Below are positions 60,001 through 62,040 of a stretch of DNA of 64,000 nt, piece by piece. The notes under the pieces are model-generated. The model saw only the letters and a list, made by a program, of their open reading frames with translations, was not told the DNA's origin and made no database searches. The stretch's first letter is position 1; each line of letters opens with the position of its first letter. Where the stretch lies: positions 496,001 through 560,000 of the forward strand of contig JAWHQI010000520.1 in NCBI GenBank assembly GCA_033032865.1, written 5' to 3'. The translations under genes and the position numbers were made by a program. This DNA is from Dactylorhiza incarnata (lineage: Eukaryota; Streptophyta; Magnoliopsida; Asparagales; Orchidaceae).

Positions 60001-60624
60001 GATACCATGAACAACAAATTGCCACCTATATATATAACCCTACAATAATAACCGCTCAACACAATCAAATAAAACCCGAATCGGACGGCTCACGCTGTTT
60101 GGACCTATCAGGGGCAAAATATAACTCAAAAATATAATACCCATATATTTATCTGACTCGGATCGGCCATCCGGCCGCAACCACGGACTCAGATCATCCA
60201 TCCGGGCAACGGATCACCGCCTCCTGCGGGAATACGTGCATGTCGGTCGTGATGCGCCGTCAGTAGACACCTCCCAAATTACCATGAAAGGCCTAGCCGG
60301 AAGTTTATGCAGAGATGAGATAATTCTCATGTACAAGTCATATAATAACAAATGAAAGATCCTTGACTATGACCAATTTGAAGGAATTAATCTGATATAC
60401 TAATCAAGTTGATACAATTCACCAGAAGCCAACGGGTTATAGAGATAAAACTCGATATGCACAATATTCAAGAGAATAAATGTTAAATACATTGCATGCA
60501 ATTACCTTTCCCTCCACCTTAAAAGAGCCTCCAAAAGAGGCACAGGAGTATGCCGAGCAACCATAGCCAATGAATCCAATACTTGTTCATAGGCTGGGTC
60601 GGAAGGTCGGAGATATTGCCCATC
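1..60624 (-). CDS. Furry (FRY)/Tao3-like cell morphogenesis protein, N-terminal part, nine exons
   Basis: Join of 60506-60624, 44163-44208, 30064-30136, 29913-29970, 22501-22596, 3417-3534, 900-1166, 247-348 and 1-55 on the minus strand. Every intron is GT-AG and every junction keeps phase, giving about 311 codons without a stop. The peptide reads through blocks I recognise from plant cell-morphogenesis/Furry proteins, such as DGQYLRPSDPAYEQVLDSLA, LAVECIFCSACIRF, VSQVEYPSLVDLRGLLLDL, RRIDTSVARSETLSI and SFVAKANPLNR. Family knowledge: Furry/Tao3/Mor2 proteins are very large HEAT-like scaffolds (about 2,000-3,000 residues) that work with NDR-type kinases in polarised growth; plant copies are single long proteins annotated as cell morphogenesis protein. 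The usual plant N-terminal 30 or so residues are missing, so the first exon is probably right of 64000. The gene continues past the left edge. It looks functional despite introns of up to 19 kb. Confidence 0.93.
247..348 (-). CDS. FRY-like gene, exon
   Basis: TTCTCAG|GTTGGTTTT to CTTCGG|GTAAGG, 34 codons beginning VGFPLVTLLLCLGDPQTF and ending LYKHLR. Both boundaries are in phase 0. Confidence 0.94.
900..1166 (-). CDS. FRY-like gene, exon (largest in window)
   Basis: ACAG|GTTAGAACC to ATTATG|GTATCT, 89 codons in phase 0. It contains GGLNASASFVAKANPLNR, SELHHSLCNMLSSILAPLAE and PALTLWYEAVTRIR, all close to the plant Furry consensus. Confidence 0.95.
1413..1676. repeat. pair of ~76-bp direct repeats in a FRY intron
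   Basis: Copies at 1413-1489 and 1602-1676 share CTACTAAAAGAAT, TGAGGTCTTATTT and AAGTCGGTGTTAAC with a few substitutions. Origin unknown. The rest of intron 1167-3416, apart from the (TA)n and the MITE, shows nothing I recognise. Confidence 0.75.
1757..1779. repeat. (TA)n microsatellite
   Basis: Uninterrupted alternating TA, flanked on both sides by ATGCAT steps. Confidence 0.9.
2772..3284. mobile_element. AT-rich MITE-like element with ~34-bp imperfect terminal inverted repeats
   Basis: The left end reads AGGTAAAATATGTATGGTAC and goes on to AAAGTTTATA. The reverse complement of the right end reads GGGTAAAGCACTTGTGCCAC and goes on to GAAATTTATA. The interior is very AT-rich and noncoding. 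Ends of this kind, mimicking GGTAAA..ACCCxTxAA, are common in plant MITEs. Exact ends and the TSD are not certain. Confidence 0.5.
3417..3534 (-). CDS. FRY-like gene, exon
   Basis: TATTAG|GTTTAGTTC to TTAGGG|GTGAGC. One base completes Arg, then 39 codons including FSSVTERFFMELNTRRIDTS and the ending NGMRYLKLG. It lies just downstream, in gene sense, of the 19-kb transposon-filled intron. Confidence 0.94.
3697..5539 (+). repeat. 5' LTR of element A
   Basis: 1843 bp, beginning TGACGGGGAATC and ending CTTGCGTCA. It aligns almost end to end with 18812-20619. After a TATA box the LTR has about 1.2 kb of C-rich, G-poor sequence (roughly 3955-5160), including a run of 16 C at 4570-4585. The proline-rich ORFs there are products of this composition. 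Confidence 0.9.
3844..3850 (+). promoter_or_regulatory. TATA box in 5' LTR of element A
   Basis: CTATATATTAAGGGTGAGGG. The same TATA plus GGTGAGGGCT block recurs in the 3' LTR (18954-18962) and in element B (44686-44693) although surrounding sequence has diverged. This supports a conserved core promoter. Confidence 0.6.
5543..5554 (+). promoter_or_regulatory. primer binding site of element A
   Basis: TGGTATCAGAGC three bases after the LTR end. This is the classical plant initiator-Met-tRNA complement. Confidence 0.85.
5609..6178 (+). CDS. ORF1 (gag-like) of element A
   Basis: 189 codons starting MSYHSSNCYSNLLFDEHES. It is homologous to ORF1 of element C (minus strand, about 58876-58042): both have a start of the type M-S-x-Y..(S/N)xLxxxxES, then a block like RFDxLDxHFD, then LGQATxVxSSxPTDMR. 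The frame is closed here by one TAG (HMI stop), but the same frame continues VESDTSMISEHGHENEDE to a stop after HPSHLT, exactly as in element C. The single TAG is therefore probably a late mutation. No zinc knuckle is seen. A role as a structural gag is inferred from position only. Confidence 0.6.
   Translation: MSYHSSNCYSNLLFDEHESTHFINHLFEEQDSTTDQAHRVPSGGPSYYHDYPRPRPVIRINRSNTFPHFDSSGGNYLEEYQKSYRVHHHKDNITCSGLPSVPKMNMSVVEIQRWIGDQFNSLDVHFDLMKNTSRRIRKKGFKDLGQATDVLSSAPTDMRDPTVDFDSTHLEEAQCPLYFGVESDPDHMI
6423..9099 (+). repeat. LTR 1 of tandem element
   Basis: 2677 bp, TGTAACAACC..GTCGTGACA. Its 5' third (6480-6900) is C-rich and GC-rich; the remainder is AT-rich. A short GAATCT array near 8330-8360 differs in unit number between the three LTRs. 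Confidence 0.92.
9100..10220 (+). other. Interior 1 of tandem element, with PBS, three hairpins and PPT
   Basis: PBS-like TTGGTATCATAGGCGAGG starts at 9101. Three consecutive hairpins with 9-bp stems lie at 9279-9310, 9352-9382 and 9420-9448, each loop carrying TATGGGC. A gypsy-type tail and the purine tract AAGTAGGGGAGAT precede LTR 2. The long minus-strand ORFs here are not coding. Confidence 0.8.
9279..9448 (+). promoter_or_regulatory. Triple hairpin in the leader of tandem element, interior 1
   Basis: Stem 1 AATGTTAAG/CTTAACATT (9279-9287, 9302-9310), stem 2 AATATTAAA/TTTAATATT (9352-9360, 9374-9382), stem 3 CATGTTAAG/CTTAACATG (9420-9428, 9440-9448). All nine pairs are perfect in each. 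Loops of 14, 13 and 11 nt all contain TATGGGC. The location, 180-350 nt after the PBS, fits an RNA packaging or dimerisation signal; that role is inferred. Confidence 0.6.
10221..12890 (+). repeat. LTR 2 of tandem element
   Basis: 2670 bp, nearly identical to LTRs 1 and 3, preceded by the purine tract and followed by PBS-like GTTGGTATCAGAGGAGAGG. Confidence 0.92.
12891..13985 (+). other. Interior 2 of tandem element
   Basis: 1095 bp, nearly identical to interior 1 except for a deletion of about 26 nt near 13055 that removes the left arm of hairpin 1. Hairpin 2 (13117-13125 with 13139-13147) and hairpin 3 (13185-13193 with 13205-13213) are intact. Confidence 0.85.
13986..16680 (+). repeat. 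LTR 3 of tandem element
   Basis: 2695 bp. It has a private ~31-bp tandem duplication near 16170-16235 (two copies of a block beginning GGATTTGCCTTAGTG) absent from LTRs 1 and 2. Confidence 0.92.
17232..18033 (+). pseudogene. ORF2 repeat region of element A, degenerate
   Basis: Frames change, but the order of motifs matches elements B and C. PSHIMTGIQEHSVDLV (17291 onward) corresponds to SSHITTESREHSIDFV in C. Later come CDEFHYPPP..GEPLDE (broken by a run of 19 C at 17667-17685), DEYFYTSPREPPDKSP and DEFFTPHP. The 5' part of ORF2 (YPSLTPHLELVS) lies before the TRIM insertion near 6255-6319. I do not recognise the domain. It occupies the place of protease, RT, RNase H and integrase core. Confidence 0.55.
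18060..18800 (+). pseudogene. Integrase C-terminal tail of element A
   Basis: Peptides HESIRR.., NFKEGEQVLICICAGRFP, RKLNAKQMSPYTVLKRI and NAYELDIPQSMGISHVFN are the familiar post-core integrase tail of plant Ty3/gypsy elements (GPY/F-like module, here SPYTVL). The open part is 18153-18503. The extreme end TEMNAFKAVG just before the purine tract matches SPKMSAFKPGG in element C. One or more stops precede 18153 and a frame change follows 18503. No convincing chromodomain is left in this copy. Confidence 0.75.
18812..20619 (+). repeat. 3' LTR of element A
   Basis: About 1808 bp aligned with the 5' LTR, with numerous substitutions and indels, so the insertion is not recent. Its first bases have mutated from TGACG to TTATA. 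The purine-rich GGCGGTGGGAAT precedes it. A run of 13 C lies at 19066-19078. Confidence 0.88.
20625..21120. other. FRY intron, no feature seen
   Basis: AT-rich sequence after the TSD of element A. I see no coding or repeat signal here. Confidence 0.6.
21121..22095. repeat. ~0.48-kb tandem duplication in FRY intron
   Basis: Unit 1 (about 21121-21597) and unit 2 (about 21598-22095) share GACAAATGATC, GGTGTAGTGGCTCGGGATTT and GGAAGGAGCAATCTCTTTC in the same order at about 480-500-bp spacing. They are clearly diverged, so the duplication is old. 22096-22500 is AT-rich intron without a recognisable feature. Confidence 0.85.
22501..22596 (-). CDS. FRY-like gene, exon
   Basis: GCATGCAG|GGTTGTCAG to AGGATCAG|GTATGTT. 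It encodes (R)VVSQVEYPSLVDLRGLLL and DLVAQLLGALSRI plus two bases. The next exon is 18,966 bp away at 3534. Confidence 0.94.
23900..24039 (-). repeat. 3' LTR of copia-1
   Basis: 140 bp, TGTTGAGAGCGAG..CATTTTAACA, nearly identical to 28839-28974. Confidence 0.92.
23987..24505 (-). pseudogene. copia-1 RNase H
   Basis: RRSASGYSIFVGGNLISWRS, ARSSTEAEYHVIV, CDNQAAILIANNPVFHERTK and MFTKAVSGKSLH are diagnostic for copia RNase H. It ends in the LTR. It is separated from the RT by a stop and a frame change around 24510-24655. Confidence 0.93.
24040..24064 (-). repeat. 25-base C run (G run on sense strand) at polypurine tract of copia-1
   Basis: The run directly abuts the 3' LTR and takes the place of the polypurine tract. 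The normal tract of this family would be a short G-rich purine run, so an expansion is likely. Confidence 0.8.
24656..26209 (-). pseudogene. copia-1 integrase C-terminus and reverse transcriptase
   Basis: The first frame (26209-25130) carries KIFGSVAFVHFVGPHRDKLG and CIFVGYAANQKGYKCYSP, then the RT start KWIYTTKFLQDGTLDRYKAR, FAPVAKLNSVRILLSIAAHK, LHQLDVKNAFLHGELEEEIY and FYGLKQSPRA. A stop follows. The second frame (25105-24656) carries the catalytic IVYVDDIIITGND and LGLLRYFLGIEIA. The YVDD box is intact; the stop between the two parts inactivates the enzyme. Confidence 0.93.
26210..26760 (-). pseudogene. copia-1 integrase core, frameshifted
   Basis: FETKIKILRSDNGGEYTSSD holds the second catalytic Asp. 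CPGTPNRMGL is a shifted form of the usual CPxTPQQNGxxER motif. The rest continues in another frame down to a stop near 26240. Confidence 0.85.
26755..27225 (-). pseudogene. copia-1 protease part and GAG-pre-integrase
   Basis: Upstream frame STPWIIDSGG (27240-27220) and this frame RGASDHMTGSS form the usual DSGASDHMT box split by a frameshift. VVIVPTFPTNLLSVSSLTKQ and LMLWQKRFGHASLKTLK are the GAG-pre-integrase landmarks. Confidence 0.88.
27725..28306 (-). pseudogene. copia-1 gag
   Basis: 193 codons starting MKSASASEGSVNQPKH. It has IKLNGRNYLLWAQSMWIFIG, AKEMWELIERNYLKKKDLAR and ELDQYSAIQTVEDYK, typical of the UBN2-like copia gag. A stop at 27725 cuts it before the CCHC knuckle (CxxCGKKGHGKEKC, in another position of the frame near 27500-27540). 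Confidence 0.9.
28307..28838 (-). other. copia-1 5' leader, GC-rich
   Basis: Region between the 5' LTR with PBS and gag. Open frames of up to 185 codons exist on both strands at once, which indicates low stop frequency from composition rather than genes. GACGGAGACGG-like purine-rich repeats occur around 28410-28560. Confidence 0.6.
28839..28974 (-). repeat. 5' LTR of copia-1
   Basis: 136 bp. Its first base has mutated (CGTTGAGAG instead of TGTTGAGAG). It is followed by the ACCAA duplication. Confidence 0.92.
29291..29912. other. FRY intron, no feature seen
   Basis: AT-rich intron sequence. A ~40-bp near repeat (GAGCTTTTTGAAAATAA and GAGTTTTTTGGAAATAA) lies around 29480-29560. I see nothing else. 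Confidence 0.6.
29913..29970 (-). CDS. FRY-like gene, exon
   Basis: TTTTCAG|AAAAACTTTGG to GCAGACAG|GTCAG. It encodes (E)KLWSGLENFVFDWLINAD plus two bases of an Arg codon. The flanking 93-bp intron (29971-30063) is the only short intron near the giant ones. Confidence 0.93.
30064..30136 (-). CDS. FRY-like gene, exon
   Basis: TATACAG|CTTGCAGTT to ATCACAG|GTTTGT. It encodes LAVECIFCSACIRFVECC and PQEGIT plus one base. The exon is in phase with the 44163-44208 exon and, across a 93-bp intron, with the next exon at 29970. Confidence 0.93.
30137..30700. other. FRY intron, no feature seen
   Basis: AT-rich intron sequence between the LAVECIF exon and the repeat starting near 30705. The short ORFs are not supported. 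Confidence 0.6.
30958..34530 (-). mobile_element. Ty1/copia retrotransposon copia-2, 5'-truncated
   Basis: A nearly intact pol with the purine tract TTGAGGGGGAG and about 60 bp of 3' LTR start (TGTTAGATGATATATATATG in sense) at the left. The sense 5' end is missing: the element begins at the CCHC knuckle near 34525, with no gag N-terminus, 5' LTR or PBS. RepX flanks it on both sides, so it is an insertion. It lies in sense with the FRY-like gene. Confidence 0.85.
31030..32340 (-). pseudogene. copia-2 reverse transcriptase (most) and RNase H
   Basis: 436 open codons: GVDYEETFAPVAKMSSIR (upstream frame start), LHQLDIKNAFLHGSLEEEVY, LYGLKQSPRQWF, LIVYVDDIVITGSD, LGLLRYFLGIEV, CDSDWAGCLATRKSTTGF, ARSSAEAEYRAMS and WCDNQAAIQIATNPVFHERT. 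It ends shortly before the purine tract. A single-base shift near 32340-32370 separates it from the upstream frame; otherwise it looks undamaged, with YVDD present. Confidence 0.94.
32283..34560 (-). pseudogene. copia-2 zinc knuckle, protease, integrase and RT start
   Basis: A single open frame from the CCHC knuckle CTHCGRRGHTRDTCW through protease LADSGASDHLTSS, GAG-pre-integrase LHYRHGHPSMQVMRR and CESC, integrase LLHSDVWGPC, LRTDNGREYM and QQNGVAERKNRHLLE (D,D,E all present), FGCVCYVRDARPSVSKLDPR and RT start GCKWIYSVKANADGSLAR. The frame shifts at about 32360. Codons upstream of about 34525 (AT-rich, hydrophobic) belong to RepX, not to gag. Upstream ATTCTTACAATC..TTTGCAG looks like a splice acceptor but I do not rely on it. 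Confidence 0.93.
34885..36181 (-). mobile_element. Solo LTR related to element C
   Basis: Ends TGATG..CATCA with target duplication GGATG at 34880-34884 and 36182-36186. It is 1297 bp, close to the 1309-1318 bp LTRs of element C, and shares blocks such as CGGGGAxAACTCG..CCCTAAATG at its left end and CCCGCAG near its right end. The middle is C-rich on the sense strand, giving a proline-rich ORF (35166-35711, minus) that I do not call a gene. The interior was presumably lost by LTR-LTR recombination. Confidence 0.8.
36296..36455. repeat. GC-rich minisatellite
   Basis: Degenerate array of about 15-18-bp units around ATTCGGCGGGGGCGAC, roughly nine units, bordered by TATATATA steps on both sides. 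Open frames on all strands result from the repeat. Confidence 0.85.
36500..36680 (+). mobile_element. tRNA-derived SINE-like sequence
   Basis: Internal pol III promoter pattern: A box TGGTGTAATGGT (36509-36520) and B box GGTTCAAATCTC (36552-36563), spaced 31 nt as in tRNA genes. No acceptor stem can be formed with the preceding bases, so it is a tRNA-derived retroposon head or tRNA relic, not a working tRNA. The 3' limit is uncertain. Confidence 0.55.
36681..37940. other. FRY intron, mostly AT-rich, no gene seen
   Basis: Contains a (GT)n(AT)n tract near 37300-37322 and a duplicated GATCGGGGTACTGTC/AGTCGGGATACTGTC motif at 37217-37255. ORFs of up to 120 codons here resemble nothing I know. 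Confidence 0.5.
37941..39660 (+). pseudogene. Degenerate Ty1/copia relic (gag to RT)
   Basis: In shifting frames: EQPEENDPGYSTWEANNAL (gag-like), FVIFVDFSLVT (integrase), AEHKNLQPIDITRALLFHVN (integrase E region), VRDARPSVSKLD, then WRCVAIEKEMLAHQQNH and HGDLIEEIYME (RT). Many stops. Ends are not defined. Confidence 0.75.
39665..40660 (+). pseudogene. Degenerate gypsy relic: protease-end motif and integrase tail
   Basis: FVLVGRPWLYDKDIW with CTFYEH resembles the segment after the gypsy protease (LGRPWLYDxDV..CTF). Further on, TLRAIEPNSYKYDIPMN and VFNVEELIL are the integrase C-terminal tail, and DEFFQDRENLWG fits the conserved last residues of elements A to C. It is the only gypsy copy here with a trace of protease. 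40661-40939 may be the start of its 3' LTR. Confidence 0.6.
41352..41818 (-). CDS. Myb/SANT-like DNA-binding ORF of the PIF/Harbinger element
   Basis: The exon-like part 41818-41630 reads FKERTGLEYSRAQMKNKWDQ, LKRDWKLWRELKKGETGLGW and ASDDWWKERIE, the Myb/SANT-like (Myb_DNA-bind_3 type) domain found in Harbinger ORF1 and related plant proteins. After a likely intron the second part, 41552-41352, reads IPNAKKFRSAGIPPELEEKL and VATGDNVWMPSS, the usual continuation. The upstream start of the domain is not clear. In complete elements ORF1 helps the transposase enter the nucleus and bind the ends. Confidence 0.75.
42250..42587 (-). mobile_element. SINE-like retroposon inside the PIF/Harbinger element
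   Basis: Flanked by a perfect 21-bp direct repeat (42229-42249 and 42588-42608). On the minus strand it ends in a (TTG)n tract directly before the repeat, as in Au-type plant SINEs, and carries CAAAGGTTAGGTCTG twice. Classification as Au-like is tentative; the long TSD and simple tail are clear. Confidence 0.65.
42831..42850. repeat. 20-base G run
   Basis: Uninterrupted G run near the right end of the PIF/Harbinger element. Confidence 0.9.
43601..44162. other. FRY intron, no feature seen
   Basis: AT-rich sequence next to the 46-bp exon. A short C-rich patch lies at 43605-43680. Confidence 0.5.
44163..44208 (-). CDS. FRY-like gene, 46-bp micro-exon
   Basis: TTTCAG|TGAATCTCC to AAAAAG|GTATTT. 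One base completes the Ser codon of the preceding exon, then 15 codons ESPKGANDANTYQKK follow. It is isolated by introns of 16.3 and 14.0 kb and too short for an ORF search. Its identity rests on the family sequence and on phase agreement with both neighbours. Confidence 0.9.
44837..44945. repeat. ~44-bp tandem repeats in element B
   Basis: Units around AAAACTAACTTTGTCCCATT and GCTGGATATAGCTG, two complete and one partial copy. AACCAATTACAATCCGGT occurs repeatedly around them (44769, 44945 region). Confidence 0.85.
45010..45730. repeat. ~150-bp tandem array in element B
   Basis: About five diverged units of roughly 150 bp, each beginning GAGCAAACG or similar and including TTAGACTCGTGAAGC, CGATTCCGATGAG and a final GGTGATAT. 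The units start near 45018, 45170, 45332, 45483 and 45636. The 143-codon minus ORF crossing it is a by-product. Confidence 0.8.
46186..47025. repeat. Near-perfect 420-bp tandem duplication in element B
   Basis: 46186-46605 is followed at exactly 420 bp by 46606-47025. I see only about two differences in the shared body (CTCC/CTCTAAAAATG; CCAG/CCAAATCTC). As 420 is a multiple of three, one of the open frames is doubled to 306 codons. Confidence 0.93.
47388..48095. repeat. 50-bp minisatellite with a 26-bp derivative block
   Basis: About 11 units of 50 bp of the type GCGCGCGGTCGAAACAACGA followed by CGATCGCGCGGCGGCAAATA and ATATTGAT. In the middle (47488-47640) lie six units of 26 bp (GCGCGCGACGGTA followed by ATAAATATTTAT) that look like the 50-bp unit with its centre deleted. 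No spacer variation of the CRISPR kind. Confidence 0.93.
48096..50160 (+). other. Noncoding LTR-like or leader sequence of element B, unresolved
   Basis: No protein domain. A 22-bp direct repeat (GACGTGGACTCGACGTGAACTT type) occurs at 49710-49765. Phrases such as GGCGACGCAACCGTGGGTGT resemble ends of plant gypsy LTRs, so a second LTR may be embedded here. I could not find its TSD. Confidence 0.4.
50868..51733 (+). pseudogene. gag region of element B
   Basis: The start MTCYRHHTSPLLEDTKSAY parallels element C (MSSYRRRSSPLFEDPESTY). Further on, KYLSVSYRSRHFEQIFALRQ, DCFTELVLVSG, then in another frame SVEETFQLALHYERSLRSPR are the core of the Retrotrans_gag domain. Several stops and frame changes. 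Confidence 0.75.
51649..52590 (+). pseudogene. ORF2 repeat region of element B
   Basis: 242 open codons (51649-52377) with SSHVSSERREHSIDFV, DTHPKDH, then DEFSYIPLGEPSDELFPF, DTQHTPELHPY and DEFSYLQLDEP. The next frame (to 52589) continues into HLLHDLHVRLRLKLY, the start of the integrase tail. This is the best preserved copy of the unrecognised region. Family, fold and function are unknown to me. Confidence 0.6.
52600..53180 (+). pseudogene. Integrase tail of element B, degenerate
   Basis: VQKGDWVMM, a broken NSYEHDI-like stretch and a proline/serine-rich tail. It ends with a peptide like LEMNVSESGR before the right LTR. Confidence 0.5.
53190..54455 (+). repeat. 3' LTR of element B
   Basis: Begins around GGAATCGATGCATTTGG, with the family motif GGATTGACGATCGGAG. 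Its second half aligns with 50170-50790. Proline-rich C-heavy tract at 53500-54050. Confidence 0.6.
54456..55268. other. FRY intron, no feature seen
   Basis: AT-rich intron between elements B and C with only short unsupported ORFs. Confidence 0.5.
55269..56586 (-). repeat. 3' LTR of element C
   Basis: 1318 bp, nearly identical to the right LTR. It contains a 45-bp minisatellite (about 55868-56050, four units of the type TGCACGAGGGAGAGGAGGAG). On the sense strand this reads as a proline-rich open frame (55748-56392) with LVQPPPxxPPPLL repeats. A TATA-like TTATATATA lies at about 56354-56362 on the minus strand. Confidence 0.9.
56538..56736 (-). pseudogene. Chromodomain and C-terminus of element C ORF2
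   Basis: VRYLVRWSGLPPHDATWISS and EKFEGLSPRLHEYDHLH match the second half of the chromodomain of plant chromoviruses (YLVKWxGxPxxxATWE). It ends SPKMSAFKPGG at the purine tract. It is in the same frame as the upstream tail and separated by one in-frame TGA, so a single mutation split it. Chromodomains bind modified histones and steer integration of these elements. Confidence 0.8.
56739..57240 (-). pseudogene. Integrase C-terminal tail of element C
   Basis: NFEVGKQILIHIRSERVPQG, then ARRMGPYTVVRWIGTNAYEI with the GPY module, NIPHGMGIRRIFNVED and a Pro/Ser/Thr-rich linker to the chromodomain. The frame joins ORF2 after a shift in the A-rich stretch near 57283. Confidence 0.85.
57233..58072 (-). 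CDS. ORF2 of element C, unrecognised repeat region joined to integrase tail
   Basis: 279 codons. After MVYPSFSPHLDLVSPLDRDT come SSHITTESREHSIDFV, DTHMEVHEDIIDF, then repeated units (RDDFWYTLPGEPPDGLYHL and VGFFYRPLGEPPDRPPHV), and SFIYHLHALHGLVRKKI at the C-end, which is the linker helix after the integrase core in gypsy elements. No DTG/DSG protease, no YxDD and no DDE signature can be found. The start overlaps the end of ORF1 in the -1 frame. Function unknown. Confidence 0.6.
   Translation of the reverse strand: MVYPSFSPHLDLVSPLDRDTIFDTMSGDPHLSLGTPCFSLSITSSHITTESREHSIDFVGTASLTHVNTTSISDTHMEVHEDIIDFVVGDLRAPIDTTVIGAFLLVDYHIVIDLLEIKSLRGSFGELPCLHFRDGARIRTSDHFTRDDFWYTLPGEPPDGLYHLKDIHYTRASHYFVTIYDVPTGDDVSHVGFFYRPLGEPPDRPPHVRDIQVIVRLSLKKCVKYVVLHLHHSLHFYESVESFIYHLHALHGLVRKKIATSDDYYKNQQASKGKNKTLK
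58042..58876 (-). pseudogene. ORF1 (gag-like) of element C
   Basis: Begins MSSYRRRSSPLFEDPESTYG at 58876. The frame changes near 58640 and continues (58395-58042) LSEAEFQRLVLDRFDVLDAH, LGQATNVSSSTPTDMRG and EGDTSMISERGHVSEDE to the stop after HPSHLT. The end position is identical in element A. Arg/Tyr/His-rich N-terminal half. Gag role inferred from position. Confidence 0.6.
58954..60262 (-). repeat. 5' LTR of element C
   Basis: 1309 bp. The minisatellite at about 59547-59720 has units of 42, 42, 45 and about 45 bp, so it differs from the other LTR only by multiples of three. TATA-like TTATATATA at about 60031-60040 on the minus strand. Confidence 0.9.
60506..60624 (-). CDS. FRY-like gene, exon (second coding exon of the family)
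   Basis: The acceptor ATTCAG precedes GATGGGCAA and the donor GAAAG|GTAAT follows. It encodes 39 residues beginning DGQYLRPSDPAYEQ and ending LLEALLRWRE, plus two bases of the next codon. The match to the plant Furry N-terminus is unmistakable. The upstream exon with the start methionine is not visible up to 64000. Confidence 0.93.
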
Positions 60625-62040
60625 CTGAATGTTTTTAAATAGTGGGAAAAATATGCTTGTATATTTCAGTGGAGTTCATAAATCACAAAAGGCTTTAGAT
60701 ATAGAAAACAAGATTAGAACCTTCGGTATCGAATGGCACATGCATAACAAAGTTTGGAAATAGAAATGAATAAAAGGCCGACGGAAATTTATAATAAAAA
60801 AAGAGAAAAACAGATCAGGCTATTAAAAGCATACATTTGAGGCTGTCCAAATAACCTGAGCCTTGCACTTTGTGAACTAGTTCATGCATAAAAAGGTGAG
60901 CGTCTCAGTGGTATCACTCACCTTGATGGAAGCTAATCTCATGTGCAAATCACAATAGGCATGGACCTTCATGGACTGACATGGGTATGGGTACTTGGTA
61001 CTTGGGTAGAGGTATTGGTACGGGTATTTGATAAATACTCAGTACATTGGTAAGACAAAATCTAAAAAACAACAATATGGGTATTGCAGGTACAACTTAA
61101 TTATATAATATATACCCATTTTTTTAAAGAGAGAATGACATGCATGACAAATACAATTTGTTTTGAACAAGCACAACAAGAATCAATATAAAACATCTAG
61201 TATACAACTACATAATAAACAAACACAATTAAATTTAAGCCAAATGATCCATAACATTAACAATAAGAAGAAACATAGACCTAGAGTTAACTTTTGTCTT
61301 CAATAATAAACAACACCGCTAGTTGAATTTATTAGAGATTAGAGAGTCACGGTCCTTTCTTTTCTAAAAGATCTAGAACTCATTTTTGTTTACTTTAGAA
61401 AAGTTGATCTCTGCAATCACAATAAGTGGAATGATCTACAGAGTCCAGGCGCATTCAGAGAATACTTGGACGTGCGGATATTGAAAATGTACCTACTAGT
61501 AGTAATGCAACAGTACCGAAAACATACTTGATATGGATACGCGACCCTCAGAGAAGAGTCAATGCTTCAAAGACAAATGCACATAAGTATGGTAAGCAAT
61601 AATATCTTTAAACCTCGTGTTTTGGTATAATTTTGCTTCTTTTACCATCTAAAAGAGATTAATAATAATTTTCTCAACTAATTTTTCTTTTTTTTAAATC
61701 AGCCTTTTCAAACAACTCTTGTGAGTGGCCTGTTTCTTAATAACAAAGAGCAGAGAATCACTCCTAGTATTCTTCTTCTTTCCCTTTTCTTTATTTGCAC
61801 TTTTTCTACGTTACGGAATTTATAATATATCTTCAAAATTGTAAGATATTAGATGGTACTATTCTTATAATTATAATCATTGCTTTTCTCTGAAAGAATT
61901 AAATGACACATAAATTGTTCATATATGCTAGTTCTACATACAAAATTAGAAGGTTGATACTTGATATATATATCTTTATTATACTTTATACTATATGGGA
62001 ACCCAAAAGTTACATGGTGTAACATTTGATCTCCCCAAAA
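60625..62040. other. FRY intron, no gene seen
   Basis: AT-rich intron upstream of the DGQYLRPS exon. Short GGGTAxTTGGTAC-like repeats occur at 60985-61030. The first FRY exon was looked for here and not found. Confidence 0.5.

Larger units (their letters stand above)
55269..60262 (-). mobile_element. Element C: compact non-autonomous gypsy/chromovirus-like retrotransposon
   Basis: 4994 bp with LTRs 55269-56586 and 58954-60262, outer ends TGATG..CGTCA, and nearly matching target duplication GTGGA (55264-55268) / GTAGA (60263-60267). On the minus strand PBS TGGTATCAGAGGCCAAGG (58933-58950) lies 3 nt from the LTR, and the purine tract CCGGGAGGAGT is at 56587-56597. The interior is only 2.37 kb and encodes ORF1, ORF2 and an integrase tail with chromodomain. 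It lies in sense with the FRY-like gene. Confidence 0.88.

Noticed and set aside
60841..60900. Missing first exon of the FRY-like gene (a CTCAG|GT donor near 60860)
   Set aside because: The peptide in front of the donor has a stop and does not resemble the family N-terminus.
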